Assembly: GCA_020637775.1 (NCBI GenBank) | Contig: JACKJV010000010.1 | Span: 75,552-139,551, forward strand | Origin: Brucellaceae bacterium | GTDB taxonomy: Bacteria > Pseudomonadota > Alphaproteobacteria > Rhizobiales > Rhizobiaceae | Direction: 5' to 3' | DNA length: 64,000 nucleotides | In this document: positions 1-8,730 of the stretch, in pieces | How positions within the stretch are numbered: the stretch's first letter is position 1 | How the letters are laid out: each line of letters begins with the position of its first letter | Translations under genes and position numbers: made by a program | The notes under the pieces: generated by a model | Database searches by the model: none | Told to the model about the DNA's origin: nothing | Seen by the model: the letters and a program-made list of their open reading frames with translations, nothing else

Positions 1-894
1 CGCGGATCGCCGGCAATGGAAGGCGTGGAGCGGCCTGCCGGGCGCGCCGAACTGGCCGAGGCGCTGGCCGGCATCCTGCCGAGCCTGCTGCTCATCTTCG
101 CCGTCCTCGGGTCGATCCTGTTCGGCATCGCCACCCCGACAGAGGCTGCCGGCGTCGGCGTCGCCGGAACCATCCTCATCGCCGCTGCGCAGATTTCGCC
201 TTTCATGGCCCGCACGGCAGCCGCCACCGGCGCGCTGGCGATCGCGCTTGTGCTGGCCAGCGTCGCGGGCTTCCTGCGCGTGGACTTTTCCACCGGGCAT
301 CTGGCCCTGACGCCGGGAACATTGGTCACCATTCTGCTTCTCGCGGTGCTGGGCGCAGGACTTGCCTGGCATGCCCTCGCGCTGGTGCGCACCCGCATCC
401 TGGTCGCGGCTGTCACCGAAACGCTGATGGTGTCGGGCATGATCTTCGGCATCATCATCGCCGCAAGCATCCTCTCGCTCGTCTTCCGCGGCTTTCGTGG
501 CGACGAACTGGTGGCCGAACTGCTCAACGGCGTGCCGGGCGGGGCCTGGGGAATGCTGGCCGCCACCATGCTGGTCATCTTCCTGCTGGGCTTCATCCTG
601 GAATTCGTCGAGATCATCTTCATCGTCATCCCCATCGTCGGGCCGGTCATCCTTCAGGAGGACATCAGCCCGGTCTGGTTCGCCATCCTGATCGCGATGA
701 ACCTGCAAACGTCCTTCCTGACACCGCCCTTCGGTTTCGCGCTTTTCTATTTCCGTTCCGTGGCGCCGCCGCGCATTCGTACCGTGACGATCTATCGCGC
801 CATAATTCCGTTTGTCATCATACAGTTGATCGCAATACTGTGTCTGGCGATGTTCCCGGCGCTGGCAATCTGGCTGCCGGACATGCTGTTCTGA
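1..894 (+). CDS. TRAP transporter large permease (DctM family), 5'-truncated
   Basis: The reading frame is open from base 1, so the start lies outside the window; an ATG at 16 is only an internal methionine. What remains is a very hydrophobic protein of about 297 residues with at least six membrane segments. It carries signatures of the TRAP large subunit: a GxATPTEAAG stretch near the start and a late segment with LQTSFLTPPFGFALFYFR. The family couples ion gradients to uptake of organic acids delivered by a periplasmic binding protein. The next gene encodes that binding protein, 49 bases downstream, so the two form a transporter operon. The substrate cannot be told from sequence. The low-similarity stretch around residues 60-125 looks like an inserted hydrophobic region seen in some large DctM proteins. 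Confidence 0.88.
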   Translation, partial: RGSPAMEGVERPAGRAELAEALAGILPSLLLIFAVLGSILFGIATPTEAAGVGVAGTILIAAAQISPFMARTAAATGALAIALVLASVAGFLRVDFSTGHLALTPGTLVTILLLAVLGAGLAWHALALVRTRILVAAVTETLMVSGMIFGIIIAASILSLVFRGFRGDELVAELLNGVPGGAWGMLAATMLVIFLLGFILEFVEIIFIVIPIVGPVILQEDISPVWFAILIAMNLQTSFLTPPFGFALFYFRSVAPPRIRTVTIYRAIIPFVIIQLIAILCLAMFPALAIWLPDMLF

Positions 895-900
895 TTTTGG

Positions 901-940
901 CCCCTCGGCTGAAGAGGGGTCTTGTTCCAGGAAGGAGGAA
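901..940 (+). promoter_or_regulatory. intercistronic hairpin and strong ribosome binding site before dctP
   Basis: CCCCTC at 901-906 pairs with GAGGGG at 914-919 and is followed by TCTTG, a weak terminator or an mRNA-stabilising hairpin. AGGAAGGAGGAA at 929-940 is a very strong Shine-Dalgarno sequence placed just before ATG 944. The arrangement suits higher expression of the binding protein than of the permease, which is common in transporter operons. Confidence 0.5.
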
Positions 941-943
941 CCC

Positions 944-2008
944 ATGAAACGCCGCGAATTCCTGAAAAGTGCTGCCATTGCGGCGCCGGCGGCCGCGCTG
1001 GCGACCCCGGCTCTCGCCCAGGGCAAGGTCGAGTGGAAAATGCCGACATCCTTTCCGGCCAAGGCGCCGGGCGTCGGCACCAACGCCACGACTTTCGCAA
1101 AACGTGTCGCCGACATGTCCGACGGCCAGTTGACGCTCAAGGTCTTTTCCGGAGGCGAACTCGTGCCGCCCTTCGGCGTGGAGGATGCCGTCCAGCAGGG
1201 CACGGCCGAAATCGGCCATTCCACGCCCTACTACGCCGCCTCGAAGAACAGCGCGTTGCATTTCTTTTCTGCCGTTCCCTTTGGAATGACGGCAGTGGAA
1301 ACGACCGCCTGGCTGCGCCATGGCGGCGGCCAGGACCTGTGGAACGAGATCTATGCCGAACGCGGCCTCGTGCCCCTCTACAGCGGCAATTCCGGTGTGC
1401 AGGCCGCCGGCTGGTTCAAGAATCCGGTGACGAAACTGGAGGACCTGTCGGGCCTGAACATGCGCATTGCCGGCCTTGGCGGCGAAGCCATGCGCAAGGT
1501 CGGGGTCAACGCCGTGCTGCTGCCGCCCCCGGAGATCTTCTCCGCCTTCCAGTCCGGCGCCATCGATGCCGCCGAGTGGGTGGGCCCGATGCTCGATCAG
1601 GCCTTCGGCCTTCAGAAGGTGGCAAAGCACTGCTATGTGCCGGCCTTCCACGAGCCGTCCGCAGGTCTTGAGATCGTGGTCAACAAGGAGGCCTGGGATG
1701 GCCTGCCCAGGCACCTGCAAGCCATCATCACCAATGCGGCCGATGCAGCCAATACCGAGGCTCTGGCCCAGTTCGACTATTTCAACGCGATGGCCATGAA
1801 GCAGCTTGAAGAGGCCGGCGTCGAATTCGGCACGTTCCCGGATGATGTCGTGGCGGCGCTGCGCAAGGCCTCCGACGAGGTCATGGCCGAGAACGCCGAT
1901 GCCAATCCGGATTTCCGCAAGGTCATGGACAGCTACAACGCCTTCCTCGACCTGGCACGCCCCTATGGCATGAAGGTCAAGGCGCCGGTTTTCTCCCAGC
2001 GCATGTAG
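944..2008 (+). CDS. TRAP transporter substrate-binding protein (DctP family)
   Basis: 354 residues, the usual length for the family. The N-terminus MKRREFLKSAAIAAP has a twin-arginine motif (R3-R4) and a hydrophobic region ending ATPALAQG, so export through Tat with cleavage after about residue 25 is expected. The mature protein matches the periplasmic solute-binding family of TRAP transporters: an early WKMPTSFPAKAPG strand, a GTAEIGHSTPYYAA stretch, and GLNMRIAGLGGEAM in the ligand-binding core, where an Arg normally grips a carboxylate. It would hand its substrate to the DctM permease encoded upstream. The start is fixed by the strong Shine-Dalgarno sequence. Related proteins are often annotated as binding 2-oxo acids or other organic anions; the ligand here is not determined. 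Confidence 0.93.
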   Translation: MKRREFLKSAAIAAPAAALATPALAQGKVEWKMPTSFPAKAPGVGTNATTFAKRVADMSDGQLTLKVFSGGELVPPFGVEDAVQQGTAEIGHSTPYYAASKNSALHFFSAVPFGMTAVETTAWLRHGGGQDLWNEIYAERGLVPLYSGNSGVQAAGWFKNPVTKLEDLSGLNMRIAGLGGEAMRKVGVNAVLLPPPEIFSAFQSGAIDAAEWVGPMLDQAFGLQKVAKHCYVPAFHEPSAGLEIVVNKEAWDGLPRHLQAIITNAADAANTEALAQFDYFNAMAMKQLEEAGVEFGTFPDDVVAALRKASDEVMAENADANPDFRKVMDSYNAFLDLARPYGMKVKAPVFSQRM

Positions 2009-2055
2009 GCGCTGCGGGGGCGATCGCCGCCGCCGTTGAATCGAAAAATCAAGCA

Positions 2056-2089
2056 CCCCGCGCAAGGCATTGCCTGCGCGGGGTTTTTT
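2056..2089 (+). terminator. Rho-independent terminator after dctP
   Basis: CCCCGCGCA (2056-2064) pairs perfectly with TGCGCGGGG (2075-2083), with a further GGC/GCC pairing inside, then six T at 2084-2089. It closes the TRAP operon and separates it from the nuo operon. Confidence 0.9.
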
Positions 2090-2461
2090 GAAACGAGGCT
2101 CCGCAAGTAGGCGTGGGCCCGCGGCGCCGCAATCGCGCGATTGCCCGGAAAGGGCTGAACGGAGGGCCTTCCCGTGCTTGGACCATGGAAGGCGGGCCTG
2201 CCGGCGCCTTCGGCTGGCAAATGTGACCTTGATGTCTCGCGCGCGGCCCGATGGCAGGTTTTCGTCAAGGACGACAATCTTTTGCCGTATATCACCAATG
2301 TTGCTCTTGCGTCGCGCCACCCTCTGGGCTAACCCTCGCCGCGTTGCAACAACCGTTGCGGCCAGGCCCGCCGGTCTGCCTCCGCGCCTCCGTCAGGCGG
2401 TGCGTTGATCCAAGAGGCAAGACCCCGGATCGCCGATCGCCGCCGGCAAGAAAGCAAGGTC
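2090..2461 (+). promoter_or_regulatory. gene-free leader upstream of nuoA, with a possible promoter
   Basis: No coding region is convincing in these 372 bases. A possible sigma-70-type promoter is TTGCGT (2307-2312), 17 bases, then TAACCC (2330-2335); the -10 is poor. A perfect 16-base palindrome, GCAATCGCGCGATTGC, lies at 2129-2144 and could be a protein binding site. The nuo transcript must start somewhere here because a strong terminator lies upstream. Confidence 0.35.
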
Positions 2462-2827
2462 ATGAACGATCTCCTCAGCTCATACCTGCCGATCATCATC
2501 TTCCTGGGACTCTGCCTTGTCATCGGCCTCGCGCTGATGTTCGCGCCCTTCGTTCTGGCTTACAAGAACCCGGATCCCGCGAAGCTTTCGGCATACGAAT
2601 GCGGCTTCGACGCCTTCGACGATGCGCGCATGAAGTTCGACGTGCGGTATTACCTCGTCGCCATCCTGTTCATCATCTTCGATCTCGAAGTGGCATTTCT
2701 CTTCCCGTGGGCTGTCTCCTTCGGTGAAATCGGCTGGTTCGGCTTCTGGTCGATGATGGTGTTCCTGGCCATCCTGACCATCGGCTTCGTCTATGAATGG
2801 AAAAAGGGAGCGCTGGAATGGGACTGA
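2462..2827 (+). CDS. nuoA: NADH-quinone oxidoreductase subunit A
   Basis: 121 residues with three membrane helices, the size of the bacterial complex I subunit A/ND3. The conserved [20 protein letters not shown] loop between helices 1 and 2, including the Cys linked to the active/deactive transition in mitochondrial ND3, is present. ATG 2462 is chosen over an earlier in-frame start because AAGG precedes it and the N-terminus then matches the family. It is the first gene of the nuo operon and overlaps nuoB by ten bases, which implies translational coupling. It sits in the inner-membrane arm next to the quinone channel. Confidence 0.96.
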   Translation: MNDLLSSYLPIIIFLGLCLVIGLALMFAPFVLAYKNPDPAKLSAYECGFDAFDDARMKFDVRYYLVAILFIIFDLEVAFLFPWAVSFGEIGWFGFWSMMVFLAILTIGFVYEWKKGALEWD

Positions 2828-3399
2828 GCGACAATACCACCACGCTGATCGCGCCCCAGCCCAAGGGGATCGTCGATCCCAAGACCGGCAAGCCGGTCGG
2901 CTCGGACGACGTTTTCTTCGGCGAGATCAACGCCGAACTGTCCGACAAGGGCTTCATTGTCACGTCCACCGACGCCCTGGTCACCTGGGCGCGCACCGGT
3001 TCGCTGATGTGGATGACCTTCGGCCTTGCCTGCTGCGCCGTCGAGCTCATGCAGGTGTCCATGCCGCGCTATGACGTGGAGCGCTTCGGCACCGCGCCGC
3101 GCGCCAGCCCGCGCCAGTCCGACGTGATGATCGTCGCCGGTACGCTGACCAACAAGATGGCGCCGGCCATGCGCCGGGTCTACGACCAGATGCCGGAGCC
3201 GCGCTACGTCATTTCCATGGGCTCCTGCGCCAATGGCGGCGGCTACTACCACTATTCCTATTCTGTGGTGCGCGGCTGCGACCGCATCGTGCCGGTCGAC
3301 ATCTATGTTCCGGGCTGCCCGCCCACCGCCGAGGCGCTTCTCTACGGCATCCTGCTGCTGCAGAAGAAGATCCGCCGCACCGGCACCATTGAACGCTGA
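2818..3399 (+). CDS. nuoB: NADH-quinone oxidoreductase subunit B
   Basis: 193 residues. It carries the terminal iron-sulfur cluster N2 of complex I: the tandem cysteines of [10 protein letters not shown] (C72, C73) plus C137 in GSCANGG and C167 in VPGCPPTAE are all present. It passes electrons to ubiquinone at the NuoB/NuoD interface. An ATG at 2797 is in frame, but 2818 gives the normal N-terminus and overlaps the end of nuoA, typical of coupled translation. The first 35 residues form the variable extension seen in alphaproteobacterial NuoB. No damage is visible. Confidence 0.97.
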   Translation: MGLSDNTTTLIAPQPKGIVDPKTGKPVGSDDVFFGEINAELSDKGFIVTSTDALVTWARTGSLMWMTFGLACCAVELMQVSMPRYDVERFGTAPRASPRQSDVMIVAGTLTNKMAPAMRRVYDQMPEPRYVISMGSCANGGGYYHYSYSVVRGCDRIVPVDIYVPGCPPTAEALLYGILLLQKKIRRTGTIER

Positions 3400-3415
3400 G
3401 AGGACGCATCCGGCC

Positions 3416-4021
3416 ATGAACGAAGAGGCTTTGAAGGATCTCGCGGCCTATGTCACCGAGAAGCTGGACGGCCAGATCACGGACGCCAAGGTCGCCTATG
3501 GCGAGCTGACGCTGGAGGCCGAGGCAGGCGATATTGTCAATGTGCTGACCTTCCTGCGCGACGATGTCCAGTGCCAGTTCGTGTCTTTCATCGATGTCTG
3601 CGGCGCCGACTATCCGGCGCGTGCCCGCCGGTTCGATGTGGTTTACCACCTTCTGTCGCCGCGCCAGAACATGCGCGTGCGGGTGAAGGTTCAGGCCGAC
3701 GAGGACAGCACCGTGCCCTCGATCACGGGCGTCTTTCCGGGTGCCGAATGGTTCGAGCGCGAGACCTATGACATGTATGGCGTCCTGTTCACCGGCCACC
3801 CGGACCTGCGCCGCATCCTGACCGACTACGGTTTCGAGGGGCATCCCCTGCGCAAGGATTTCCCGCTGACCGGCTATTGGGAAGTGCGCTGGGACGACGA
3901 GGTCAAGCGCGTGGTCTACGAACCGGTCGAACTGAAGCAGGAATTCCGCAATTTCGATTTCCTTTCGCCCTGGGAAGGCACCGAATACGTGCTGCCCGGC
4001 GACGAGAAGGCGAAGGGGTGA
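3416..4021 (+). CDS. nuoC: NADH-quinone oxidoreductase subunit C
   Basis: 201 residues of the 30 kDa complex I subunit, separate from NuoD as in other alphaproteobacteria (they are fused in E. coli). The signature [20 protein letters not shown], followed by [13 protein letters not shown], is intact. ATG 3416 follows GAGAGGA at a suitable distance; the longer open frame upstream lies inside nuoB and is a shadow. The subunit belongs to the peripheral arm and helps build the quinone-binding Q module together with NuoB, NuoD and NuoI. Sixteen bases separate it from nuoB and nine from nuoD. Confidence 0.96.
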   Translation: MNEEALKDLAAYVTEKLDGQITDAKVAYGELTLEAEAGDIVNVLTFLRDDVQCQFVSFIDVCGADYPARARRFDVVYHLLSPRQNMRVRVKVQADEDSTVPSITGVFPGAEWFERETYDMYGVLFTGHPDLRRILTDYGFEGHPLRKDFPLTGYWEVRWDDEVKRVVYEPVELKQEFRNFDFLSPWEGTEYVLPGDEKAKG

Positions 4022-4030
4022 GGCGGTCAG

Positions 4031-5221
4031 ATGACTGAACACAACGTCCGCAATTTCAGCATCAATTTCGGTCCGCAGCATCCGGCGGCGCACGGCGTGC
4101 TGCGTCTTGTCCTGGAACTGGACGGCGAGGTGGTGGAGCGCGCCGACCCGCATATCGGCCTGCTGCACCGCGGCACCGAGAAGCTGATGGAGTACAAGAC
4201 CTACCTCCAGGCCGTGCCCTATCTCGACCGCCTCGATTATGTCGCGCCGATGAACCAGGAGCATGCATTCGCGCTGGCGGTGGAGCGCCTTGTGGGCGTC
4301 GAGATCCCGAAGCGCGGGCAGCTCATTCGCGTGCTCTATGCCGAGATCGGCCGCATCCTCAACCACCTGATGAACGTCACCACGCAGGCGCTCGACGTCG
4401 GTGCGCTGACGCCGCCGCTCTGGGGCTTCGAGGAACGCGAGAAGCTGATGGTGTTCTATGAGCGGGCATCCGGCTCGCGCATGCACGCCGCCTATTTCCG
4501 CCCCGGCGGCGTTCATCAGGACATCCCGGACCAGCTTGTCGAGGACATCGGCAAGTGGTGCGACCCGTTCCTGCAGACCCTGCAGGATCTGCATGGCCTG
4601 CTGACCGAGAACCGCATCTTCAAGCAGCGTAACGTCGATATCGGCGTCGTGACGCTCGAACAGGCCTGGGAGCGCGGCTTTTCCGGTGTCATGGTTCGCG
4701 GCTCCGGCGCGGCCTGGGACTTGCGCCGCTCGCAGCCTTACGAATGCTACGACGAACTGGACTTCGAGATTCCGGTCGGCAAGCACGGCGACTGCTACGA
4801 CCGCTACCTGATCCGCATGGAGGAGATGGCGCAGTCGGTGAAGATCATGCGCCAGTGCATCGACCGCCTTCTCGGATCGGAACGCAAGGGCCCGGTTTCG
4901 GCCACCGACGGCAAGATCGTCCCGCCCAAGCGTGGCGAGATGAAGCGTTCGATGGAGGCGCTCATCCATCACTTCAAGCTCTACACCGAGGGTTACAAGG
5001 TGCCCGAGGGCGAGGTTTATGCCGCTGTCGAGGCGCCCAAGGGCGAATTCGGCGTCTATCTCGTCTCCGACGGTACCAACCGTCCCTACCGCGTGCATCT
5101 GCGCGCGCCCGGTTTCGCCCATTTGGCAGCTATGGATTTCATCGGAACCAAGCATCTGCTTGGCGATATCCCGGCCCTGATCGGTTCCTTTGACATCGTG
5201 TTTGGAGAGGTGGATCGCTAA
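4031..5221 (+). CDS. nuoD: NADH-quinone oxidoreductase subunit D
   Basis: 396 residues, the 49 kDa subunit of complex I. The N-terminal [19 protein letters not shown] contains the conserved histidines of the quinone site, and [20 protein letters not shown] follows. The fold descends from the large subunit of [NiFe] hydrogenases but lacks the metal-binding cysteines, as expected. The C-terminal [28 protein letters not shown] is typical and complete. The stop codon directly abuts the nuoE start, so the two are translated together. No frameshift is seen. Confidence 0.97.
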   Translation: MTEHNVRNFSINFGPQHPAAHGVLRLVLELDGEVVERADPHIGLLHRGTEKLMEYKTYLQAVPYLDRLDYVAPMNQEHAFALAVERLVGVEIPKRGQLIRVLYAEIGRILNHLMNVTTQALDVGALTPPLWGFEEREKLMVFYERASGSRMHAAYFRPGGVHQDIPDQLVEDIGKWCDPFLQTLQDLHGLLTENRIFKQRNVDIGVVTLEQAWERGFSGVMVRGSGAAWDLRRSQPYECYDELDFEIPVGKHGDCYDRYLIRMEEMAQSVKIMRQCIDRLLGSERKGPVSATDGKIVPPKRGEMKRSMEALIHHFKLYTEGYKVPEGEVYAAVEAPKGEFGVYLVSDGTNRPYRVHLRAPGFAHLAAMDFIGTKHLLGDIPALIGSFDIVFGEVDR

Positions 5222-6448
5222 ATGTCCGTCCGTCGTCTCGCAGAAGACTCCGTCCAGCCCGAAAGCTTCGCCTTCAACGAGGCGATGACCGCCGAGGTCG
5301 GCAAGTGGCTGAAGAAATACCCCGAGGGCCGTGAACAATCGGCCGTCATTCCGCTGCTCATGCTGGCGCAGGAGCAGGAGGGCTGGGTGTCGAAGGCCGC
5401 CATCGAGCACGTCTCGCAAATGCTCGACATGCCGAAGATCCGCGTTCTGGAAGTGGCCACCTTCTATACCCAGTTCCAGTTGAACCCGGTTGGCACGAAG
5501 GCCCATATCCAGGTTTGTGGCACCACGCCCTGCATGCTGCGCGGGTCCGAGGATCTGATCAAGGTCTGCAAGAGCAAGATCCATCCCGAACCCTTCCACA
5601 CCAATGCCGGGGGCACGCTGTCCTGGGAAGAGGTGGAATGTCAGGGCGCCTGCGTGAATGCGCCCATGGTCGTGATCTTCAAGGACACCTATGAGGACCT
5701 GACGCCGGAGCGCCTGGAAGAAATCATCGACGCCTTCGAGGCAGGCAAGGGCGACAACGTCGAGCCTGGCCCGCAGAACGGCCGTGTCTACTCGGCCGCG
5801 GCGACTGGCGCCACGACGCTGACAGACGAGGACGCGATCATCAGGAAGAAGCGCGTGTCCATTTCCAAGGCCAGGCCGAATGGCGGCGATCCGGAGATCG
5901 CGCCTTCGAAGGCAGCACGGCCCAAGACGGAAGCTGCGGAAACCGACAGCGCGGTGACGGGCCCGTCGCCCGAAAAGGCATCGCCTGCGGCCGAAGAGGC
6001 CGTTTCCGCCGAGCCCGCGCCGCCGGCTGCGCCCAAGGCATCGACGCGCCGCGGTGTCTCCGAGGATGTCACGGCTGCAGGTGGCGGCAAGCGCAAGGCT
6101 GGGCAGCCGGCCGAGCCGTCGGATGCCGGCGAGGCGGCCTCCGCCAAGGATGCCAAGCCCTCGCTGAACGACAAGAACCGCCCCGCTGGCATCGAGAAAC
6201 CGGCGGAACCCGATGACCTGAAGATGATTTCCGGCGTCGGCCCCAAGATCGAGGGCATCCTCAACGAACTCGGCATCTATACCTTTGCCCAGGTCGCCTC
6301 GTGGAAAAAGGCCGAGCGCGAATGGGTGGACGGCTACCTGCGTTTCAAGGGCCGCATCGACCGTGACGACTGGGTCAAGCAGGCCAAGGCGCTCGCCAAG
6401 GGCGGGCGTGAGGAATATGTCCGCGTCTTCGGCAAAGAGCCGCGATAA
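5222..6448 (+). CDS. nuoE: NADH-quinone oxidoreductase subunit E with C-terminal helix-hairpin-helix-like extension
   Basis: 408 residues, far longer than the roughly 160-170 of E. coli NuoE. Residues 1 to about 190 are the normal thioredoxin-like subunit with all four ligands of cluster N1a (C99, C104, C140, C144). Residues 195-325 are a Pro/Ala/Lys/Glu-rich linker of low complexity. Residues 330-395 form a compact domain starting DDLKMISGVGPKIEGILNE and containing FKGRIDRDDW. This looks like the helix-hairpin-helix / DUF4332-type domain attached to NuoE and some other proteins in Hyphomicrobiales. The same domain recurs in the gene at 7846-8637. The extension is a lineage trait, not a fusion error. 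The role of the extra domain is unknown; a structural role in complex I is inference. Confidence 0.93.
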   Translation: MSVRRLAEDSVQPESFAFNEAMTAEVGKWLKKYPEGREQSAVIPLLMLAQEQEGWVSKAAIEHVSQMLDMPKIRVLEVATFYTQFQLNPVGTKAHIQVCGTTPCMLRGSEDLIKVCKSKIHPEPFHTNAGGTLSWEEVECQGACVNAPMVVIFKDTYEDLTPERLEEIIDAFEAGKGDNVEPGPQNGRVYSAAATGATTLTDEDAIIRKKRVSISKARPNGGDPEIAPSKAARPKTEAAETDSAVTGPSPEKASPAAEEAVSAEPAPPAAPKASTRRGVSEDVTAAGGGKRKAGQPAEPSDAGEAASAKDAKPSLNDKNRPAGIEKPAEPDDLKMISGVGPKIEGILNELGIYTFAQVASWKKAEREWVDGYLRFKGRIDRDDWVKQAKALAKGGREEYVRVFGKEPR

Positions 6449-6460
6449 GGGAGAGATGAC

Positions 6461-7765
6461 ATGCTGACCGACAAGGATCGCATCTTTACCAATATCTACG
6501 GCCAGTACGACCGTTCCCTGAAGGGCGCCATGATGCGCGGTCACTGGGACGGCACGAAGGACATCGTTGCCAAGGGCCGCGACTGGATTGTCAACGAGAT
6601 GAAGGCGTCGGGCCTGCGCGGCCGCGGCGGCGCTGGCTTCCCGACCGGGCTCAAGTGGTCCTTCATGCCCAAGGAGGCCGGGCCGCGCCCGCATTATCTC
6701 GTGGTCAATGCGGACGAATCGGAACCGGGCACCTGCAAGGATCGCGAGATCCTGCGTCATGACCCGCATACCCTGGTCGAGGGCTGCCTGATCGCCGGTT
6801 TCGCCATGGGCGCACACACCGCCTACATCTACGTGCGCGGCGAGTTCATGCGTGAGCGCGAGGCGCTGCAGCGCGCCATCGACGAGTGCTACGAAGCGGG
6901 CCTTCTGGGCAAGGACAACAAGTGCGGCTGGGACATGGACGTCTTCGTCCATCACGGTGCCGGCGCCTATATCTGCGGCGAGGAAACGGCGCTGCTGGAA
7001 AGCCTGGAGGGCAAGAAGGGCCAGCCGCGCCTGAAGCCGCCTTTTCCGGCCAATGTCGGGCTTTATGGATGCCCGACCACGGTCAACAACGTCGAGTCGA
7101 TTGCAGTTGCGCCGACCATCCTGCGCCGCGGTGCCGGCTGGTTCGCCTCTTTCGGCCGCGAGAACAACAAGGGCACCAAGCTGTTCTGCGTGTCCGGTCA
7201 CGTCAACACGCCGGCGACCTTCGAGGAAGCCATGTCGGTTCCGTTCAAGGAACTGATCGACCGCCATTGCGGTGGGATTCGCGGCGGCTGGGACAACCTG
7301 CTGGCAGTCATTCCGGGCGGTTCTTCCGTTCCGCTGGTGCCCGCCGAGCAGATCATGGACGCGCCGATGGACTTTGACGGCCTGCGCGAACTGCGTTCCG
7401 GTCTTGGCACCGCTGCCGTGATCGTGATGGACAAGTCGACAGACATCGTGAAGGCGATCGCGCGCCTGTCCTACTTCTACAAGCACGAAAGCTGCGGCCA
7501 GTGTACGCCGTGCCGCGAGGGCACCGGCTGGATGTGGCGCGTCATGGAGCGGCTGGTGCGCGGTGAGGCGCACAAGCGCGAGATCGACATGCTGCTTGAT
7601 GTGACCAAGCAGGTGGAAGGGCATACCATCTGTGCGCTCGGTGATGCCGCAGCCTGGCCGATCCAGGGTCTCATCCGCCATTTCCGGCCGGAAATCGAGC
7701 GGCGCATTGATGAATTCACGAGAAACAGCCACCGGGCCGAACCGGTGATGGTGGCGGCGGAATAG
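6461..7765 (+). CDS. nuoF: NADH-quinone oxidoreductase subunit F
   Basis: 434 residues, the 51 kDa NADH-oxidising subunit. [16 protein letters not shown] marks the NADH site and [19 protein letters not shown] the FMN region. [11 protein letters not shown] with the later Cys in HTICALGD provides the four ligands of cluster N3. It oxidises NADH and passes electrons through FMN to the cluster chain at the tip of the peripheral arm, with NuoE and NuoG. Spacing to nuoE is 12 bases with GGGAGA as ribosome binding site. It is intact, in contrast to the broken genes that begin about 1.3 kb downstream. Confidence 0.97.
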   Translation: MLTDKDRIFTNIYGQYDRSLKGAMMRGHWDGTKDIVAKGRDWIVNEMKASGLRGRGGAGFPTGLKWSFMPKEAGPRPHYLVVNADESEPGTCKDREILRHDPHTLVEGCLIAGFAMGAHTAYIYVRGEFMREREALQRAIDECYEAGLLGKDNKCGWDMDVFVHHGAGAYICGEETALLESLEGKKGQPRLKPPFPANVGLYGCPTTVNNVESIAVAPTILRRGAGWFASFGRENNKGTKLFCVSGHVNTPATFEEAMSVPFKELIDRHCGGIRGGWDNLLAVIPGGSSVPLVPAEQIMDAPMDFDGLRELRSGLGTAAVIVMDKSTDIVKAIARLSYFYKHESCGQCTPCREGTGWMWRVMERLVRGEAHKREIDMLLDVTKQVEGHTICALGDAAAWPIQGLIRHFRPEIERRIDEFTRNSHRAEPVMVAAE

Positions 7766-7845
7766 GGAAGGGCAAGCCGGGAATTCACCCGGCGCCAGGG
7801 AAACGCAATCGAGGGCCGGTTCGACCGGAAACAAGGAGATTGCCG

Positions 7846-8637
7846 ATGTCGACATGTGGAATACCCAACGACTTCGCCCAGGGCGCCAGTGTGTATGAAT
7901 CCGCGTTGAGAACCATGACCAGGGCGATGACAGCAAATTCAGGCGCAGGCATGCCACTGGCTTCACCGGCCATGCTGATGGCCGGTCCGGCGCTCGGCCT
8001 TGGCATGGTGGCCCAGTACTGGGGGGCGGTGATCGGGACATTGCACGGCGCCGCCGCGTCTGCCGGCCGGGTGCCGTCCATTGACGCGCCGTTCAAGGCG
8101 CCTGTCCTGTTCTGGAACGCCGAGGACGAGGATTCCGATTCCTTCGGCATGGCCATGGCCAATCCCATGTCCTTCTTCGCAGCCGCGACCAAGACCGTCT
8201 ATGCGGACATGGAGCATGCCGCGAAGGATTTCGTCGAAGTCGGCGAACATGTCCTGTCAGGCATGGCCGAGGATGCCGATACGGTCGCCCGCACCATGGA
8301 AGGCGCCGGTTCTGCGGCCATCATCGGGCCGGATGAGGCCGCGGACGCGGCCGGCGCGATCATGCCGGAGGACTTCCGGCGTCCGTCGGGCATGGACAGG
8401 CCGGAGCATGCCGACGATCTGAAGCGGATCGCGGGAATCGGACCCAGGCTTGAGGAAAAGCTCAATGGACTGGGCATCTGGACCTTTGCGCAGGTCGCGG
8501 CCTGGACGCCCGAGCAGGTGGCATGGGTCGATGATTACCTTGCCTTCAAGGGGCGCATCGAGCGCGATGGCTGGATCGCCCAGGCATCGGAACTTGCTGC
8601 GGCGCGCGAAGACGGAAACGTGACGACGACCGGCTAG
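7846..8637 (+). CDS. conserved hypothetical protein in the nuo operon, helix-hairpin-helix-like C-terminus
   Basis: 263 residues. ATG 7846 is preferred to a TTG six bases upstream because AAGGAG (7833-7838) sits seven bases before it. The N-terminal 150 residues contain a short hydrophobic stretch (PAMLMAGPALGLGMVAQYWG) and helical segments loosely reminiscent of phasins. Residues 189-250 are a domain beginning ADDLKRIAGIGPRLEEKLNG and containing FKGRIERDGW, by eye about 60% identical to the NuoE tail. Its position between nuoF and nuoG, same strand and frame-clean, points to a complex I-associated or assembly role, but no function is proved. Database entries for this domain sometimes say 5' DNA nuclease; I see no nuclease catalytic motif. 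Confidence 0.75.
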   Translation: MSTCGIPNDFAQGASVYESALRTMTRAMTANSGAGMPLASPAMLMAGPALGLGMVAQYWGAVIGTLHGAAASAGRVPSIDAPFKAPVLFWNAEDEDSDSFGMAMANPMSFFAAATKTVYADMEHAAKDFVEVGEHVLSGMAEDADTVARTMEGAGSAAIIGPDEAADAAGAIMPEDFRRPSGMDRPEHADDLKRIAGIGPRLEEKLNGLGIWTFAQVAAWTPEQVAWVDDYLAFKGRIERDGWIAQASELAAAREDGNVTTTG

Positions 8638-8656
8638 CGGCCGGAACAGGAACCTG

Positions 8657-8686
8657 GGCATCCCGCGGCACGCCCGCCGGGATGCC
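8657..8686 (+). promoter_or_regulatory. hairpin inside the nuo operon before nuoG
   Basis: GGCATCCCG (8657-8665) pairs perfectly with CGGGATGCC (8678-8686), a 9-bp stem without a following T run. A smaller hairpin, GCGGC-AAG-GCCGC, follows near 8697-8709. These are more likely an mRNA processing or stability element than a terminator, since nuoG must be transcribed from upstream. Confidence 0.45.
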
Positions 8687-8730
8687 TCAAGTCAGGCGGC
8701 AAGGCCGCTTCTGAAAACGTGGAAATGAAG

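Noticed and set aside
3209..8041. 1610-codon open frame on the minus strand antisense to nuoB-nuoF
   Set aside because: It is the mirror of conserved plus-strand genes in high-GC DNA; its translation is repetitive and His/Arg-rich with no recognisable domain.
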